Of a stretch of 64,000 nucleotides of DNA, positions 1 through 7,998 are shown one piece after another (position 1 is the stretch's first letter; every line of letters starts with the position of its first letter). Made by a program: the position numbers and the translations under genes. The stretch is from assembly GCF_000297395.2 (NCBI RefSeq), contig NZ_HF570108.1, forward strand, positions 5,058,636 to 5,122,635, read 5' to 3'. A model generated the notes under the pieces. The model saw only the letters and a program-made list of their open reading frames with translations, ran no database searches and was not told the origin of the DNA. Source of the DNA: Micromonospora lupini str. Lupac 08. GTDB taxonomy: Bacteria; Actinomycetota; Actinomycetes; Mycobacteriales; Micromonosporaceae.

Positions 1-307
1 GCCCGCGCCGGTCGGGCTGGCCGCGTACCGCATCGTGCAGGAGGGCCTGGCGAACGCGGCCCGGCACGCGGCCGGCGCCGCGGTGCGCGTCACCGTCCGC
101 GCCCACCGGTCCGGTCTGGGAGTACGCGTCGAGAACTCCCCGGCCGACGCCCGACCGACCGCCGACGGCGGCCCGGGGCACGGGCTGACCGGCATGCGGG
201 AACGGGCCACCTCGCTTGGCGGTACGTTCACCGCCGGGCCGCTGCCCGACGGCGGTTACGCGGTGGCGGCCGAACTGCCGTACCAGGCGGAGAGCGGGGA
301 CGCATGA
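1..307 (+). CDS. Sensor histidine kinase, C-terminal fragment (5' end outside window)
   Basis: Reading frame 2 is open from the window edge and encodes the end of a NarL-type (HisKA_3 class) sensor kinase. The N-box of the HATPase_c domain is visible as RIVQEGLANAARHA, and the G-box as GHGLTGMRERA. The frame ends in ...YQAESGDA at 307. The stop overlaps the ATG of the response regulator by 4 bases (ATGA), so the two form a translationally coupled two-component operon. The sensor and dimerisation parts lie outside the window, so the signal cannot be named. This kinase class phosphorylates the partner regulator on aspartate. Confidence 0.9.
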   Translation, partial: PAPVGLAAYRIVQEGLANAARHAAGAAVRVTVRAHRSGLGVRVENSPADARPTADGGPGHGLTGMRERATSLGGTFTAGPLPDGGYAVAAELPYQAESGDA

Positions 308-966
308 TCAAGGTGCTGATCGCCGACGACCAGGCGATGGTCCGGCAGGGGTTCGGCGCGCTGCTGGCCGCCCAACCGGACCTTCTCGTGGTGGGCGACG
401 CCGCCGACGGCGCGCAGGCCGTCGCCGCCACCCGCCGACTCGACCCGGACGTGGTGCTGATGGACGTGCGGATGCCGGTCATGGACGGGCTGGAGGCCAC
501 CCGCAAACTGCTGGGCGACAGGTCGGCGCAGCGCCCCCGGGTTCTCATCCTCACGACGTTCGACCTGGACGACTACGTGTACGAGGCGCTGCGGGCCGGC
601 GCCAGCGGCTTCCTGCTCAAGGACGCTCCGGCGGCCGACCTGGTGCAGGCGGTGCGGGTGGTGGCGGCCGGCGACGCGCTGCTCGCGCCGGCGGTGACCC
701 GTCGGCTGATCGCCGAGTTCGCGGCCCGCCCGGACCGCCGCCGACCCCGCCCCACCGACCTGGCCGGGCTCACGCCTCGCGAGACCGAGGTGCTGCGGTT
801 GATCGCCCGGGGTCGCAACAACGCGGAGATCGCCGGTGACCTGGTGGTGGCGGAGCAGACCGTGAAGACGCACGTGGGGCGGATCCTCGGCAAGCTGGGC
901 CTGCGCGACCGGGCCCAGGCCGTGGTGCTGGCGTACGAGACGGGTCTGGTCGCCGCCGGCGAGTAG
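304..966 (+). CDS. LuxR/NarL-family response regulator
   Basis: The protein has 220 residues, the usual length for the family. Residues 1-120 form a receiver domain: the acidic pair is in IADDQ, the phospho-acceptor is Asp54 in VLMDVRMP, and a conserved Lys lies in LLKDAP. Residues about 150-215 form a LuxR-type helix-turn-helix (LTPRETEVLRLIARGRNNAEIA...VKTHVGRILGKL). Its ATG overlaps the kinase stop, so it is the cognate regulator of the preceding gene. It should act as a DNA-binding transcription factor. Its targets cannot be inferred; the hydrolase just downstream is separated by about 100 bases containing two hairpins. Confidence 0.95.
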   Translation: MIKVLIADDQAMVRQGFGALLAAQPDLLVVGDAADGAQAVAATRRLDPDVVLMDVRMPVMDGLEATRKLLGDRSAQRPRVLILTTFDLDDYVYEALRAGASGFLLKDAPAADLVQAVRVVAAGDALLAPAVTRRLIAEFAARPDRRRPRPTDLAGLTPRETEVLRLIARGRNNAEIAGDLVVAEQTVKTHVGRILGKLGLRDRAQAVVLAYETGLVAAGE

Positions 967-972
967 TCCCCC

Positions 973-995
973 GGAGCCAGCCGGAAAACGGCTCC
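973..995 (+). terminator. Possible stem-loop terminator after the response regulator
   Basis: GGAGCC at 973-978 pairs with GGCTCC at 990-995, with an inner AGCCG/CGGCT stem closing on GAAAA. There is no T-run, so termination is inferred from position only. Confidence 0.35.
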
Positions 996-1031
996 CCGGT
1001 GCGACGCCCGCGACCCGTACGCCCCCGCACT

Positions 1032-1060
1032 CTCCCTCCGGACGACATACCCGGAGGGAG
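1032..1060 (+). promoter_or_regulatory. Hairpin that buries the ribosome binding site of the next gene
   Basis: CTCCCTCCGG (1032-1041) is the exact reverse complement of CCGGAGGGAG (1051-1060), with a 9-base loop. The second arm contains the Shine-Dalgarno sequence GGAGGG of the gene starting at 1066. Pairing would block ribosome access, which suggests control of translation. The structure is seen in the sequence; its function is inferred. Confidence 0.5.
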
Positions 1061-1065
1061 AACTG

Positions 1066-1962
1066 ATGCGACGACGAGGTGCCGCCCGCTTCGCACTGAG
1101 CGCACTGCTCGGCGTGAACCTGGTCCTGCCCACCCGACCCGAGCCGGTCGCCGCGGCGGGGTTCGTCGAGGCGTACCCGGTCAGCGCGGCGGCGATGCGC
1201 GCGGCCGGCCCCCCGTACGCGGACTGGGCGGCCGACGGACGCCGGTTCCTGGTCTTCGACCCGCGCGGTGACGGCCGGGCCGTGGAGGTGCTCGGCGACC
1301 TGGCCGGCGCGGACCGGATCGCGGTGCTGGTGCCCGGGGTGGGCAGCACCCTCGCGGACTTCGACAGCGGGTTGGGCGGGGTGGCGCGGCGGGCGCCGGC
1401 GGTGCAGGCCACGCAGCTCTACGCGCAGGTGCGGGCGACCGACCCGACGGCGCGGGTAGCGGTGCTGGCCTGGCTCGGCTACGACCCGCCCGACGGGGTG
1501 CTGACCGCCGTCAGCGACGCCAGCGCCCGGCGCGGGGCGACCGGGCTGGTCGGACTGCTGCGGGAGCTGGCCGCGCGTCGTCCCACCGCGACGATCACGG
1601 TGATCGGGCACAGCTACGGGGCGTTGGTGGCGGCGCTGGCGGCGACGCACGCCCCGGCGCAGGTCGCCGACGTGGTAAGCCTCGGTGGCGTCGGCGCCGG
1701 GGTGCAGCGCGCCGCCGACCTGCGCGACGGACTGCGGTTCTGGGCGGCCGAGGCCCCGTCGGACTGGATCCGCCGGGTGCCACCGGTGCGGCTGCCCGGC
1801 CTCGGCTACGGGCGTCGCCCCGGCGATCCGGCGTTCGGCGCCCGGCCGCTGCCGGTGGACGGGGTGTCCGGGCACGACGGCTACCTGGCGACCGGCAGCG
1901 CCACCCTGGTCGCGGTCACGGCGGTCGTGCTGGGCACCGGCCCGGTCGAGGACGTCAGGTGA
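1066..1962 (+). CDS. Secreted alpha/beta hydrolase, DUF1023-type
   Basis: This 298-residue protein starts with an Arg-rich N-terminus and a hydrophobic stretch (residues 8-30) ending in VAAAG, consistent with a signal peptide. It carries the serine-hydrolase nucleophile elbow GHSYGA with Ser183. The order of strands (IAVLVPGVGS, VAVLAWLGYDPPDG, TITVIGHSYG) fits the DUF1023 alpha/beta hydrolase family common in actinomycetes. The substrate is unknown. The start is supported by GGGAG before ATG, but that site is sequestered in the 1032-1060 hairpin. The stop overlaps the GTG of the acyltransferase (GTGA), so the two genes are coupled. Confidence 0.85.
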   Translation: MRRRGAARFALSALLGVNLVLPTRPEPVAAAGFVEAYPVSAAAMRAAGPPYADWAADGRRFLVFDPRGDGRAVEVLGDLAGADRIAVLVPGVGSTLADFDSGLGGVARRAPAVQATQLYAQVRATDPTARVAVLAWLGYDPPDGVLTAVSDASARRGATGLVGLLRELAARRPTATITVIGHSYGALVAALAATHAPAQVADVVSLGGVGAGVQRAADLRDGLRFWAAEAPSDWIRRVPPVRLPGLGYGRRPGDPAFGARPLPVDGVSGHDGYLATGSATLVAVTAVVLGTGPVEDVR

Positions 1963-3212
1963 GCCGCGACCGCGCGGTCGACGCGCTGCGGGCGTACGCG
2001 ATCGGTGGGGTGGTGCTCGGGCACTGGCTGGTCACCGGTCTGGTGCTGGCCGCCGGCGGCGGGCTGCACCAGGCCAGCCCGCTGACCGCGATGCCCGACC
2101 TGGCCCCGATGACCTGGGTGTTGCAGACGCTCGGCCTGTTCTTCTTCGCCGCCGGCTTCGGCTCGGCCCGCTCGCTGGCCCGGCACCGGGGCGGGACGGG
2201 TCGGTGGCTGGCTCGTCGGTCGCGTCGGCTGCTGCTGCCCACGGTGGCGTTGCTGGGCGCCGGCGCGGCCGTACTGCTGATCGCCACCGTGGCGGGCGCG
2301 CCCGACGACACGCTCACGGTCGGACTGCACCTGGCGGTCAGCCCGCTCTGGTTCCTGGCGCCGCTGCTGCTCCTGGTGGCGGTGAGCGGCCCACTGCGCG
2401 CCGCCGTACGCCGGTGGGGAGTGTTCCGCTGCGTCGTCCCGGCGGTGGCCGTGGTGGCGGTGAGCGACGTGGCGGTGCGCCTGCTGCCGGACGGGGTGGC
2501 TGTGGTGCCGGTCAGCGTGGTGGCGGCCTGGGCGGTGCCGTACCTGCTCGGCCTGGCGTACGCCGACGGACGTCTGGCCGGGCGGCGGGCGGCCGGCCTG
2601 CTGGCGGCCGGTGGGGCGGCGGCGCTGGCCGTGCTGCTGGCGGTGGGCTACCCGGTCAGCGCGGTCGGGGTGCCCGGGGACGGGGTGTCCAACCTGAACC
2701 CGCCGTCGCTGCTGGCGGTGGCGTTGGCGGTCACCCAGGTCGGGCTGGGTCTGCTGGCCCGGCCCGGCTGGGAACGGCTGCTGGCCCGACCGCTGCCGGG
2801 CCGGGCGGTGACCGCGGTGAACCACAACGCGGTGCGGATCTACCTGTGGCACCAGCCGGTGCTGGTCGCGGTGACGGCGCTCACCGCCCGGGGTGGCCTG
2901 GCCCTGCCCGGACTGCACACCCCGCCGGACGGCCCGGGCTGGGTGCTGGCCCGCTTCTGCTGGCTTCCCCTGCTCGCCGTGGTGCTGGTGACTGTCGTGC
3001 GCACGGGCCGCCGGAGCGGGTCGGTGGACCGCACCGACAGACAGCGTCGGCCGGGCGGTGGAGCGCTCGCCGACCGGTCGGCCGAGTGCGTCCCGGCGTC
3101 GGCTCAGGTGTACGATCATCGACGTTCCGGCCGGGCCGACTTGCAGGAGGTGATCGCTGTGCGAGATAGCGATCCTCCCAGTCGTGGCCGGGCCGATGGT
3201 CAGCCCCGCTGA
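1959..3212 (+). CDS. Membrane acyltransferase, acyltransferase-3 family
   Basis: The GTG start overlaps the upstream stop. The N-terminus (RAVDALRAYAIGGVVLGHWLV) is typical of acyltransferase-3 proteins, which move acyl groups onto sugars or lipids at the membrane. About ten hydrophobic segments follow to residue ~345. The C-terminus after VVLVTVVRTGRR is hydrophilic and unlike the family. Its last 17 codons coincide in frame with a well-formed small ORF (GTG at 3159 with its own GGAGG), so the final ~60 residues may overlap a separate regulatory RNA. The acyl acceptor is unknown. Confidence 0.8.
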   Translation: MSRDRAVDALRAYAIGGVVLGHWLVTGLVLAAGGGLHQASPLTAMPDLAPMTWVLQTLGLFFFAAGFGSARSLARHRGGTGRWLARRSRRLLLPTVALLGAGAAVLLIATVAGAPDDTLTVGLHLAVSPLWFLAPLLLLVAVSGPLRAAVRRWGVFRCVVPAVAVVAVSDVAVRLLPDGVAVVPVSVVAAWAVPYLLGLAYADGRLAGRRAAGLLAAGGAAALAVLLAVGYPVSAVGVPGDGVSNLNPPSLLAVALAVTQVGLGLLARPGWERLLARPLPGRAVTAVNHNAVRIYLWHQPVLVAVTALTARGGLALPGLHTPPDGPGWVLARFCWLPLLAVVLVTVVRTGRRSGSVDRTDRQRRPGGGALADRSAECVPASAQVYDHRRSGRADLQEVIAVRDSDPPSRGRADGQPR

Positions 3213-3406
3213 GCCACGACTCAGTCTGGCGAGCTGACCCCGCTCCGCTCCCCCACCGCCTCGGCTGACGCCGGGGCGCGTGTGCCGCGCCGTCCGATCA
3301 CCGGACGGCCGCCGGGAGCCGCCCGGTCACGACTTCGTGTGCGCGTCCCCGCCCCCTGCGGTCCGCCCCCGCACGCGGACCGTCCAGCCGCCACCCGGAG
3401 CCGTCC
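3112..3406 (+). ncRNA. Candidate structured leader RNA with an internal uORF
   Basis: This stretch holds an unusual run of self-complementary segments. GGAGG plus GATCGC (3146-3157) can pair with GCGATCCTCC at 3170-3179, hiding the uORF ribosome site. GTCGTGGC pairs with GCCACGAC around the uORF stop. TCAG/CTGA flank TCTGGCGAG. CCGTCCG/CGGACGG lies at 3290-3308, and CGGTCCGC/GCGGACCG at 3359-3382. The set precedes a small membrane-peptide ORF. I do not recognise the Rfam family; the function as a cis-regulatory leader is inferred. Confidence 0.35.
3159..3212 (+). CDS. Putative 17-residue leader peptide (uORF)
   Basis: A strong GGAGG lies 8 bases before a GTG that opens a 17-codon frame ending in TGA at 3212 (product begins VRDSDPPSRG). 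It is in frame with the 3' end of the acyltransferase, so translation could simply be the tail of that gene. The near-perfect ribosome site and its location inside a foldable region argue for an independent leader peptide. Unproven. Confidence 0.35.
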   Translation: MRDSDPPSRGRADGQPR

Positions 3407-3493
3407 ATGAGCCGCTACGTCGCCCCGCTGGGCTTCACCCTCGCCGCCGTCTGGGTGGCAGTCGTCTTCGTCCTGGCCGGCGGCGGTCACTGA
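3407..3493 (+). CDS. 28-residue single-span membrane peptide
   Basis: An ATG at 3407 opens a 28-codon frame with one clear transmembrane helix (about residues 6-24, LGFTLAAVWVAVVFVLA), a basic N-terminus (MSRY) and a Gly/His tail. A CGGAG lies just upstream. It follows the candidate leader RNA and precedes convergent minus-strand genes, so it is probably the gene that leader controls. It resembles small accessory subunits of transporters in size, but I cannot match it to a named family such as KdpF, and no partner gene is adjacent. Confidence 0.5.
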   Translation: MSRYVAPLGFTLAAVWVAVVFVLAGGGH

Positions 3494-3538
3494 CCACCGC
3501 CGGCCGTTCTCTTCCCTGGTCGCTGCCGTGGCCGGCGA

Positions 3539-4489
3539 TCAGACGATCCGCGACGACCAGAGCAGACTGAGCGCGCCGGCGCACAACGCCAGCAGCAGCG
3601 CCAACCCCGCGTACCACTGGGTCACCTCGCGCGGCTCGGTGCGGAACCCGATCGAGCTGCCCATGTCCTGGTAGACCTGCTTCAGCTCGCTCACCGAGGC
3701 CGCCTCGTAGAAGTAGCCCTCGGTGGTCTCGGCCAGCTCCGCGAGGGCCAACCGGTCCACCGGCACCCGCTGCAACTGCCCGCCGATGTCGACCTGACCG
3801 GTGTCGGTGCCGAACGCGATGGTGGAGACCGGCACGTTGGCGGCCTGCGCGGCGGCCGCCGCCTCCTCCACCGACCGGCCGGAGGTGCGGAACCCGTCGG
3901 ACAGCAGCACGATCCGCGCCGGTGGGATGCCCGCCGCGCCGTCGGCCGGCACCGACCGGATCGCCTCCAGGCAGGTGAACACCGCCTCGCCCGTCGCGGT
4001 CGCCTCGGCCAGCACCAGCCCGTCGATGGCGGTGGTCACCGCGTCCCGGTCCTTGCCCGGCGGCACCAGCACGTTCGCCGCCTTGGCGAACGAGACGAGG
4101 CCCAGGTTGTAGCTCTCCGGCAGCTCACCGACGAACTGCTTGGCCGCCTCCTGCGCGGCCTCCAGCCGGTTCGGCGCCACGTCGTCGGCCTGCATGGACA
4201 GCGACACGTCGATGGCGAGCATCACCGTCGCCCGCTCCAACGGCTCCTTCGTGTCAACCGCCGGACGGGCCAGCGCCGTGGCGAGCACCAGCAGGCAGAG
4301 CAGGAACGCGGTCGCCGGCACGTGCCGTCGCCAGCCCAGACCCTTCGGCGCGACGGTCCGCAACAGGTCCACGTTGGTGAACCGCATCGCGTACGCCCGG
4401 CGGTGCAGCTGCCGCCAGACGTAGAACGCGGCGAGGGCGAACACCGGCAGCACGGCCAGCAGCCACCACGGTTGCAGAAAACGGATCAT
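3539..4489 (-). CDS. BatA-like von Willebrand factor A membrane protein
   Basis: This 316-residue protein has two N-terminal membrane helices (residues 8-27 and 57-75), a VWA domain, and a C-terminal helix (about 292-312). The metal-ion-dependent adhesion site is intact: D94-x-S96-x-S98 in AIDVSLSMQ, with the later Thr and Asp in ATATGEAV and LLSDGF. It is the last gene of a MoxR-DUF58-VWA operon on the minus strand, with a 4-base overlap with the DUF58 gene. In related systems MoxR ATPases act as chaperones or metal inserters for VWA partners. Which process is served here is not shown. Confidence 0.9.
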   Translation of the reverse strand: MIRFLQPWWLLAVLPVFALAAFYVWRQLHRRAYAMRFTNVDLLRTVAPKGLGWRRHVPATAFLLCLLVLATALARPAVDTKEPLERATVMLAIDVSLSMQADDVAPNRLEAAQEAAKQFVGELPESYNLGLVSFAKAANVLVPPGKDRDAVTTAIDGLVLAEATATGEAVFTCLEAIRSVPADGAAGIPPARIVLLSDGFRTSGRSVEEAAAAAQAANVPVSTIAFGTDTGQVDIGGQLQRVPVDRLALAELAETTEGYFYEAASVSELKQVYQDMGSSIGFRTEPREVTQWYAGLALLLALCAGALSLLWSSRIV

Positions 4490-5463
4490 CGTGTCGTCCC
4501 CCGGGTGCGGGCGTGCCGCTGCGCGGCCACGAAACGCACCATGTCCAGCAGCCAGTCTCGGTCGGTACGCAGACGCAGGTGGGCCGCACCGGCGCCGCGC
4601 AGCGCGGCGGCGATCGCGGCCCGTTGGGCGGCGGCGGCCTCGGCGTAGCGCTGCCGCAGCCGCGGGTCGGCGGTCTGCACCTCGTGCAGCTCACCGCTCT
4701 CCGGGTCGACCACCGGCAGCACCCCCACGTCGGGCAGCTCCAGCTCACGCGGGTCGACCACCTCGATCGCCAGCACGTCGTGCCGGACCCGCAGCTTGCG
4801 CAGCGGTCGGGCCCACTGCTCGGTCGGCGCCAGGAAGTCCGACACCACCACTGCCACCCCGCGCCGCCGGGGCGGGCGGTTGAGCATCTCGACAAGCGCG
4901 CCCAGGTCGCCCCGGCCGGGCTGGATCGCGGTGCCGGCGACGGCTCGCAGCAGGCCCTGCGCCTCCTTGCGGCCGGAGCGGGCCGGCAGACGGGTGAGCA
5001 CCCCCGGCCCGGCCGGCGGCGGGCCACCCCGCCACCGGCGCGCCGGTGCGGACGCGCCCCCGCCGGTGCCGATCACCGCGCCGATCCGGTTGCCGCCGCG
5101 CACGGTCAGGTGGGTGATGGCGGCGGCGGCGGCCACCACCACCTCCCGCTTGAGCCACTGCCCGGTGCCGAAGTCCAGGCTGGCCGAGAGGTCAAGCGCC
5201 AGCCACGTCTCCAACTCCCGGTCCGCGACCGTCCGCCGCACGTGCGGGGTCGTGGTCCGCGCGGTCACCGGCCAGTCCATCCGGCGTACGTCGTCGCCGG
5301 GGCGGTACTCCCGCGACTCCCCCGCCTCGCTGCCCGGCCCCGGGAGCAGGCCGGCGTAGTCACCCTGGAGCAGACCGTCGAGCTTGCGGGTGACAAGCAA
5401 CTGGAGTCGGGACAGCACGGCCTCGCTGCGGTCGGGGGCGGGACGAGGGGTGGGTGAGGTCAC
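4486..5463 (-). CDS. DUF58 domain protein
   Basis: This 325-residue protein carries the DUF58 signature (SREYRPGDDVRRMDWPVTAR, about residues 50-69) and the DLSASLDF segment of its degenerate VWA-like fold. It starts with GTG overlapping the moxR stop (GTGA) and overlaps the VWA gene at its other end, so all three are translationally coupled. DUF58 proteins almost always accompany MoxR ATPases and VWA proteins. The molecular role is unknown. No membrane segment or signal peptide is evident, so it is probably cytoplasmic. Confidence 0.9.
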   Translation of the reverse strand: MTSPTPRPAPDRSEAVLSRLQLLVTRKLDGLLQGDYAGLLPGPGSEAGESREYRPGDDVRRMDWPVTARTTTPHVRRTVADRELETWLALDLSASLDFGTGQWLKREVVVAAAAAITHLTVRGGNRIGAVIGTGGGASAPARRWRGGPPPAGPGVLTRLPARSGRKEAQGLLRAVAGTAIQPGRGDLGALVEMLNRPPRRRGVAVVVSDFLAPTEQWARPLRKLRVRHDVLAIEVVDPRELELPDVGVLPVVDPESGELHEVQTADPRLRQRYAEAAAAQRAAIAAALRGAGAAHLRLRTDRDWLLDMVRFVAAQRHARTRGTTR

Positions 5464-6566
5464 GGCCGCTGCCCGGGCCAGCCGGCGCCCGGCGGCGGGG
5501 TGCTCGACGGCGGGGTGGCCTGCTGTCGGGGCGCGACCGCCGGGAGCGGGATGGTCGACATCACCCGGTGCACGATGTGGTCGGCCGGCACGTCGTCGGC
5601 AAGCGCGTCGTAGCTGAGCACCAGCCGGTGGCGCAGGATGTCCGGGGCGATGTCCTGCACGTCCTGCGGCAGGGCGTAGTCGCGCCCGCGCAGCAGCGCC
5701 AGCGCGCGGGTGGCCCGGACCAGACCGAGCGAGGCGCGCGGGCTGGCCCCGTACTGGATGAGCTGGGCGACGTCCGGCATGCCGTGCTCGGCGGGCGCGC
5801 GGGTGGCCAGCACCAGGCGCACCGCGTAGTCGACGAGCGCGTTGTGCACGAATACCTGGTCGGCCTTGCGTTGCAGGGCGATCAGCTCGGGGGTGTCGAA
5901 GACCGCCGTCGGCTCCGGGGCGGTCACGCCCATCCGGTAGACGATCTCCCGCTCCTCGGCGTCCGTCGGGTAGCCCACGACGATCTTCATGAGGAACCGG
6001 TCCCGCTGCGCCTCCGGCAGCGGGTAGACGCCCTCCTGCTCGATCGGGTTCTGGGTGGCCATCACCAGGAACGGGTCGGGCACCCGGTGGCTCTCCCCGC
6101 CGATGGACACCTGGCGCTCGCTCATGACCTCCAGCAGCGCCGACTGCACCTTGGCCGGGGCGCGGTTGATCTCGTCGGCGAGCAGGAAGTTGACGAAGAC
6201 CGGGCCCAGCTCGACGTCGAACTTCTCGCTCGACTGCCGGTAGATCCGGGTGCCCATGATGTCGGCCGGCACCAGGTCCGGAGTGAACTGCACCCGGGCG
6301 AAGGACCCCCCGACGACCTTGGCGAGGGTCTCCACGGCCAGGGTCTTGGCCACGCCGGGCACGCCTTCGAGCAGGCAGTGGCCGCGGGCGAGCAGCGCGA
6401 CGAACATCCGCTCGACCATCCGGTCCTGCCCGACGATCACCCGTTTGATCTCGAAGAGCGCCTTCTCCAGCAGGGTGGCGTCCTGCGCGGGTGTGGTCAC
6501 CGGCGCGGGTTTCTCCGGAGCCACCCCGTTCGGCGTCGGGGCGTCGGGCATGGTCGGCTGGGCCAC
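5460..6566 (-). CDS. moxR: MoxR-family AAA+ ATPase
   Basis: I place the start at GTG 6566 (product VAQPTMPDA...), because GGAGG lies 4 bases upstream at 6571-6575. The frame is open further upstream but without support. The 368-residue protein shows Walker A (GVPGVAKT), Walker B (LLADEINRAPAKVQSALLE), sensor 1 (ATQNPIE) and the MoxR-typical RFLMKI...YP segment. It should be an ATP-driven chaperone acting on the VWA/DUF58 pair encoded immediately downstream. The 239-base divergent region toward 6806 probably holds promoters for both directions. Confidence 0.93.
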   Translation of the reverse strand: MAQPTMPDAPTPNGVAPEKPAPVTTPAQDATLLEKALFEIKRVIVGQDRMVERMFVALLARGHCLLEGVPGVAKTLAVETLAKVVGGSFARVQFTPDLVPADIMGTRIYRQSSEKFDVELGPVFVNFLLADEINRAPAKVQSALLEVMSERQVSIGGESHRVPDPFLVMATQNPIEQEGVYPLPEAQRDRFLMKIVVGYPTDAEEREIVYRMGVTAPEPTAVFDTPELIALQRKADQVFVHNALVDYAVRLVLATRAPAEHGMPDVAQLIQYGASPRASLGLVRATRALALLRGRDYALPQDVQDIAPDILRHRLVLSYDALADDVPADHIVHRVMSTIPLPAVAPRQQATPPSSTPPPGAGWPGQRP

Positions 6567-6805
6567 CGGTCCTCCACAGCGTTTGTCGGTCGTCGCGGCT
6601 GGTGCGGTATCAAGACTCGCATGCCTTCCTGAGTGTCGAGGTGGGGAGAAGCCGATTTTCGCCGCGGCTTCCAATGTCCGAATCGCGCATCACGGGTGGA
6701 CAGGAACCGGCCCGCCGTGTGTACGATTCACCCCGTCGCCGGGCGGCTCCCCCCGTGGCCGCCCGGCGCTCAAGCTCTCCGTCCCGCCGCCCTAGACTGG
6801 CCCGG

Positions 6806-7036
6806 ATGAGCCTCCCCTCCCCTGCCGACGAGCCCCTGGTCTGCTCGGCCCGGGGCTGCCGCGCCCCCGCCGTCTGGGCGCTGGAGTGGAACAATCCGCG
6901 CCTGCACACCGCCGATCGGCGCAAGACCTGGCTGGCCTGCGCCGAGCACCGCGGCAGCCTCGGCGAATTCCTGGAGCTTCGCGGCTTCCTTCGTGCCGTC
7001 ACTCCGGTGCCCGCATCGCCTACCCTCGACACGTGA
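6806..7036 (+). CDS. Small conserved actinobacterial protein with Cys/His pairs
   Basis: This 76-residue protein begins MSLPSPADEPLVCSARGC. It contains C-x4-C near residue 13-18, a WALEWNNP motif, and C-x2-H (LACAEHRGSLGEFLELRGF) further on. The spacing looks like a small zinc-binding site, which is an inference. It is the first gene downstream of the divergent moxR promoter region and precedes two PH-domain membrane proteins, a context seen in other actinomycetes. Function unknown. Confidence 0.75.
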   Translation: MSLPSPADEPLVCSARGCRAPAVWALEWNNPRLHTADRRKTWLACAEHRGSLGEFLELRGFLRAVTPVPASPTLDT

Positions 7037-7052
7037 GCGAGCGCAGCGAGCG
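7033..7052 (+). repeat. GAGCGAGCGCAGCGAGCG-type short repeat
   Basis: Two imperfect GAGCGA/GAGCG units sit at the junction after the small Cys/His gene. Such GAGCGAGCGCAGCGAGCG strings are frequent in Micromonospora genomes near gene starts (known from general experience, not tested here). The 130 bases that follow to 7163 contain no convincing gene. Confidence 0.4.
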
Positions 7053-7163
7053 ACCGATGAGGCACGGCAGCGTGGCGCTCCGCGCCGCCGACGGGCAGGG
7101 CGAGGCGGCGGCACACGGCACACGGACCGTGCGGCGTCGCGGCGTGCGGAACGGCGCCCGCCG

Positions 7164-7955
7164 GTGAGCGCGGAGGACCGCGTCGACCGCCCGACCTTCC
7201 CCGACCCCACCTCCCCCTCCGGGCCACCCGCCCCGGCCGGGCCGCCGCCCGGCGTCGCGCCGCCGCCCGGCGCGTTCCCGGCACCCGGCACACTCGGCCC
7301 GGACCCGTCCCCACCGGACGTGTCCTGGCCGGCCCCGCTGCCGCCGAGCGCCCTGCCCCCGCCCGGCGGGTACGACGCCGGTTCACCCCCGCCCGACCTG
7401 CCGTTCCCTGGTCTCCTGCCGCCCGGCCCCGGCCCGTTGGCCCACTCCGGCCCTCAGTCGTCGGGGCGGGGGCCGCTGGAGCCCTGGCCGGACAGCGTCC
7501 GGTGGCAGCCGATCTCCACCGACCTGATCTGGGTGGAGCTGATCCGGCTCGCGGTCGTGGTGGCCATCGGCCTGGCGGTGACCGCGATCGGCTGGGCGCT
7601 GAGCGGCCACTGGCTGTTCGGGCTCGCACTCGCCCTCGTGGTGGTGCTCGGCGCGTGGCGGGCCACGGCCGTCGTCCGCGCCGTCCGCGCCTGGGGTTAC
7701 GCCGAACGCGACGACGACCTGTTGGTGCGGCACGGGCTGCTGGTCCGGCGGTTGTCCATCGTCCCGTACTCCCGCATGCAGTTCGTCGACGTGAGCGCCG
7801 GCCCGCTGGAGCGTGCCTTCGACCTGGCCACGGTGCAGTTGCACACGGCGGCGGCCGCCAGTGACGCGCGGGTGCCGGGCCTGCGTCCGGCGGAGGCGTC
7901 CCGGCTGCGCGACCGGCTCACCGCGCTCGGCGAGGACCGGGCGGAGGGCCTGTGA
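7164..7955 (+). CDS. Bacterial PH-domain membrane protein (YdbS-like)
   Basis: The gene is read from GTG 7164 (VSAEDRVDRP...); the open frame continues upstream into the repeat region without codon support. The 263-residue product has a Pro-rich N-terminal ~100 residues, two membrane helices (WVELIRLAVVVAIGLAVTAI and HWLFGLALALVVVLGAW), then a bPH2/DUF304 domain (LLVRRLSIVPYSRMQFVDVS...LATVQLHTA). DUF304 proteins come in YdbS/YdbT pairs, and the next gene is the larger partner. Their role is membrane-associated but poorly defined. Confidence 0.8.
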   Translation: MSAEDRVDRPTFPDPTSPSGPPAPAGPPPGVAPPPGAFPAPGTLGPDPSPPDVSWPAPLPPSALPPPGGYDAGSPPPDLPFPGLLPPGPGPLAHSGPQSSGRGPLEPWPDSVRWQPISTDLIWVELIRLAVVVAIGLAVTAIGWALSGHWLFGLALALVVVLGAWRATAVVRAVRAWGYAERDDDLLVRHGLLVRRLSIVPYSRMQFVDVSAGPLERAFDLATVQLHTAAAASDARVPGLRPAEASRLRDRLTALGEDRAEGL

Positions 7956-7998
7956 CCGCCCGCGCGGCCGACCGTCGACGCCGCCGAGAGCCGGCCCG

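Noticed and set aside
3407..3493. Identification of the 28-residue membrane peptide as KdpF
   Set aside because: Length fits, but no kdpABC follows and the sequence does not match the KdpF pattern I know.
7033..7167. A 44-codon frame starting VSERSERPMRHGS as a gene
   Set aside because: It is made of the GAGCGAGCG repeat plus Arg-rich random coding, with no ribosome site, and overlaps the start of the PH-domain gene.
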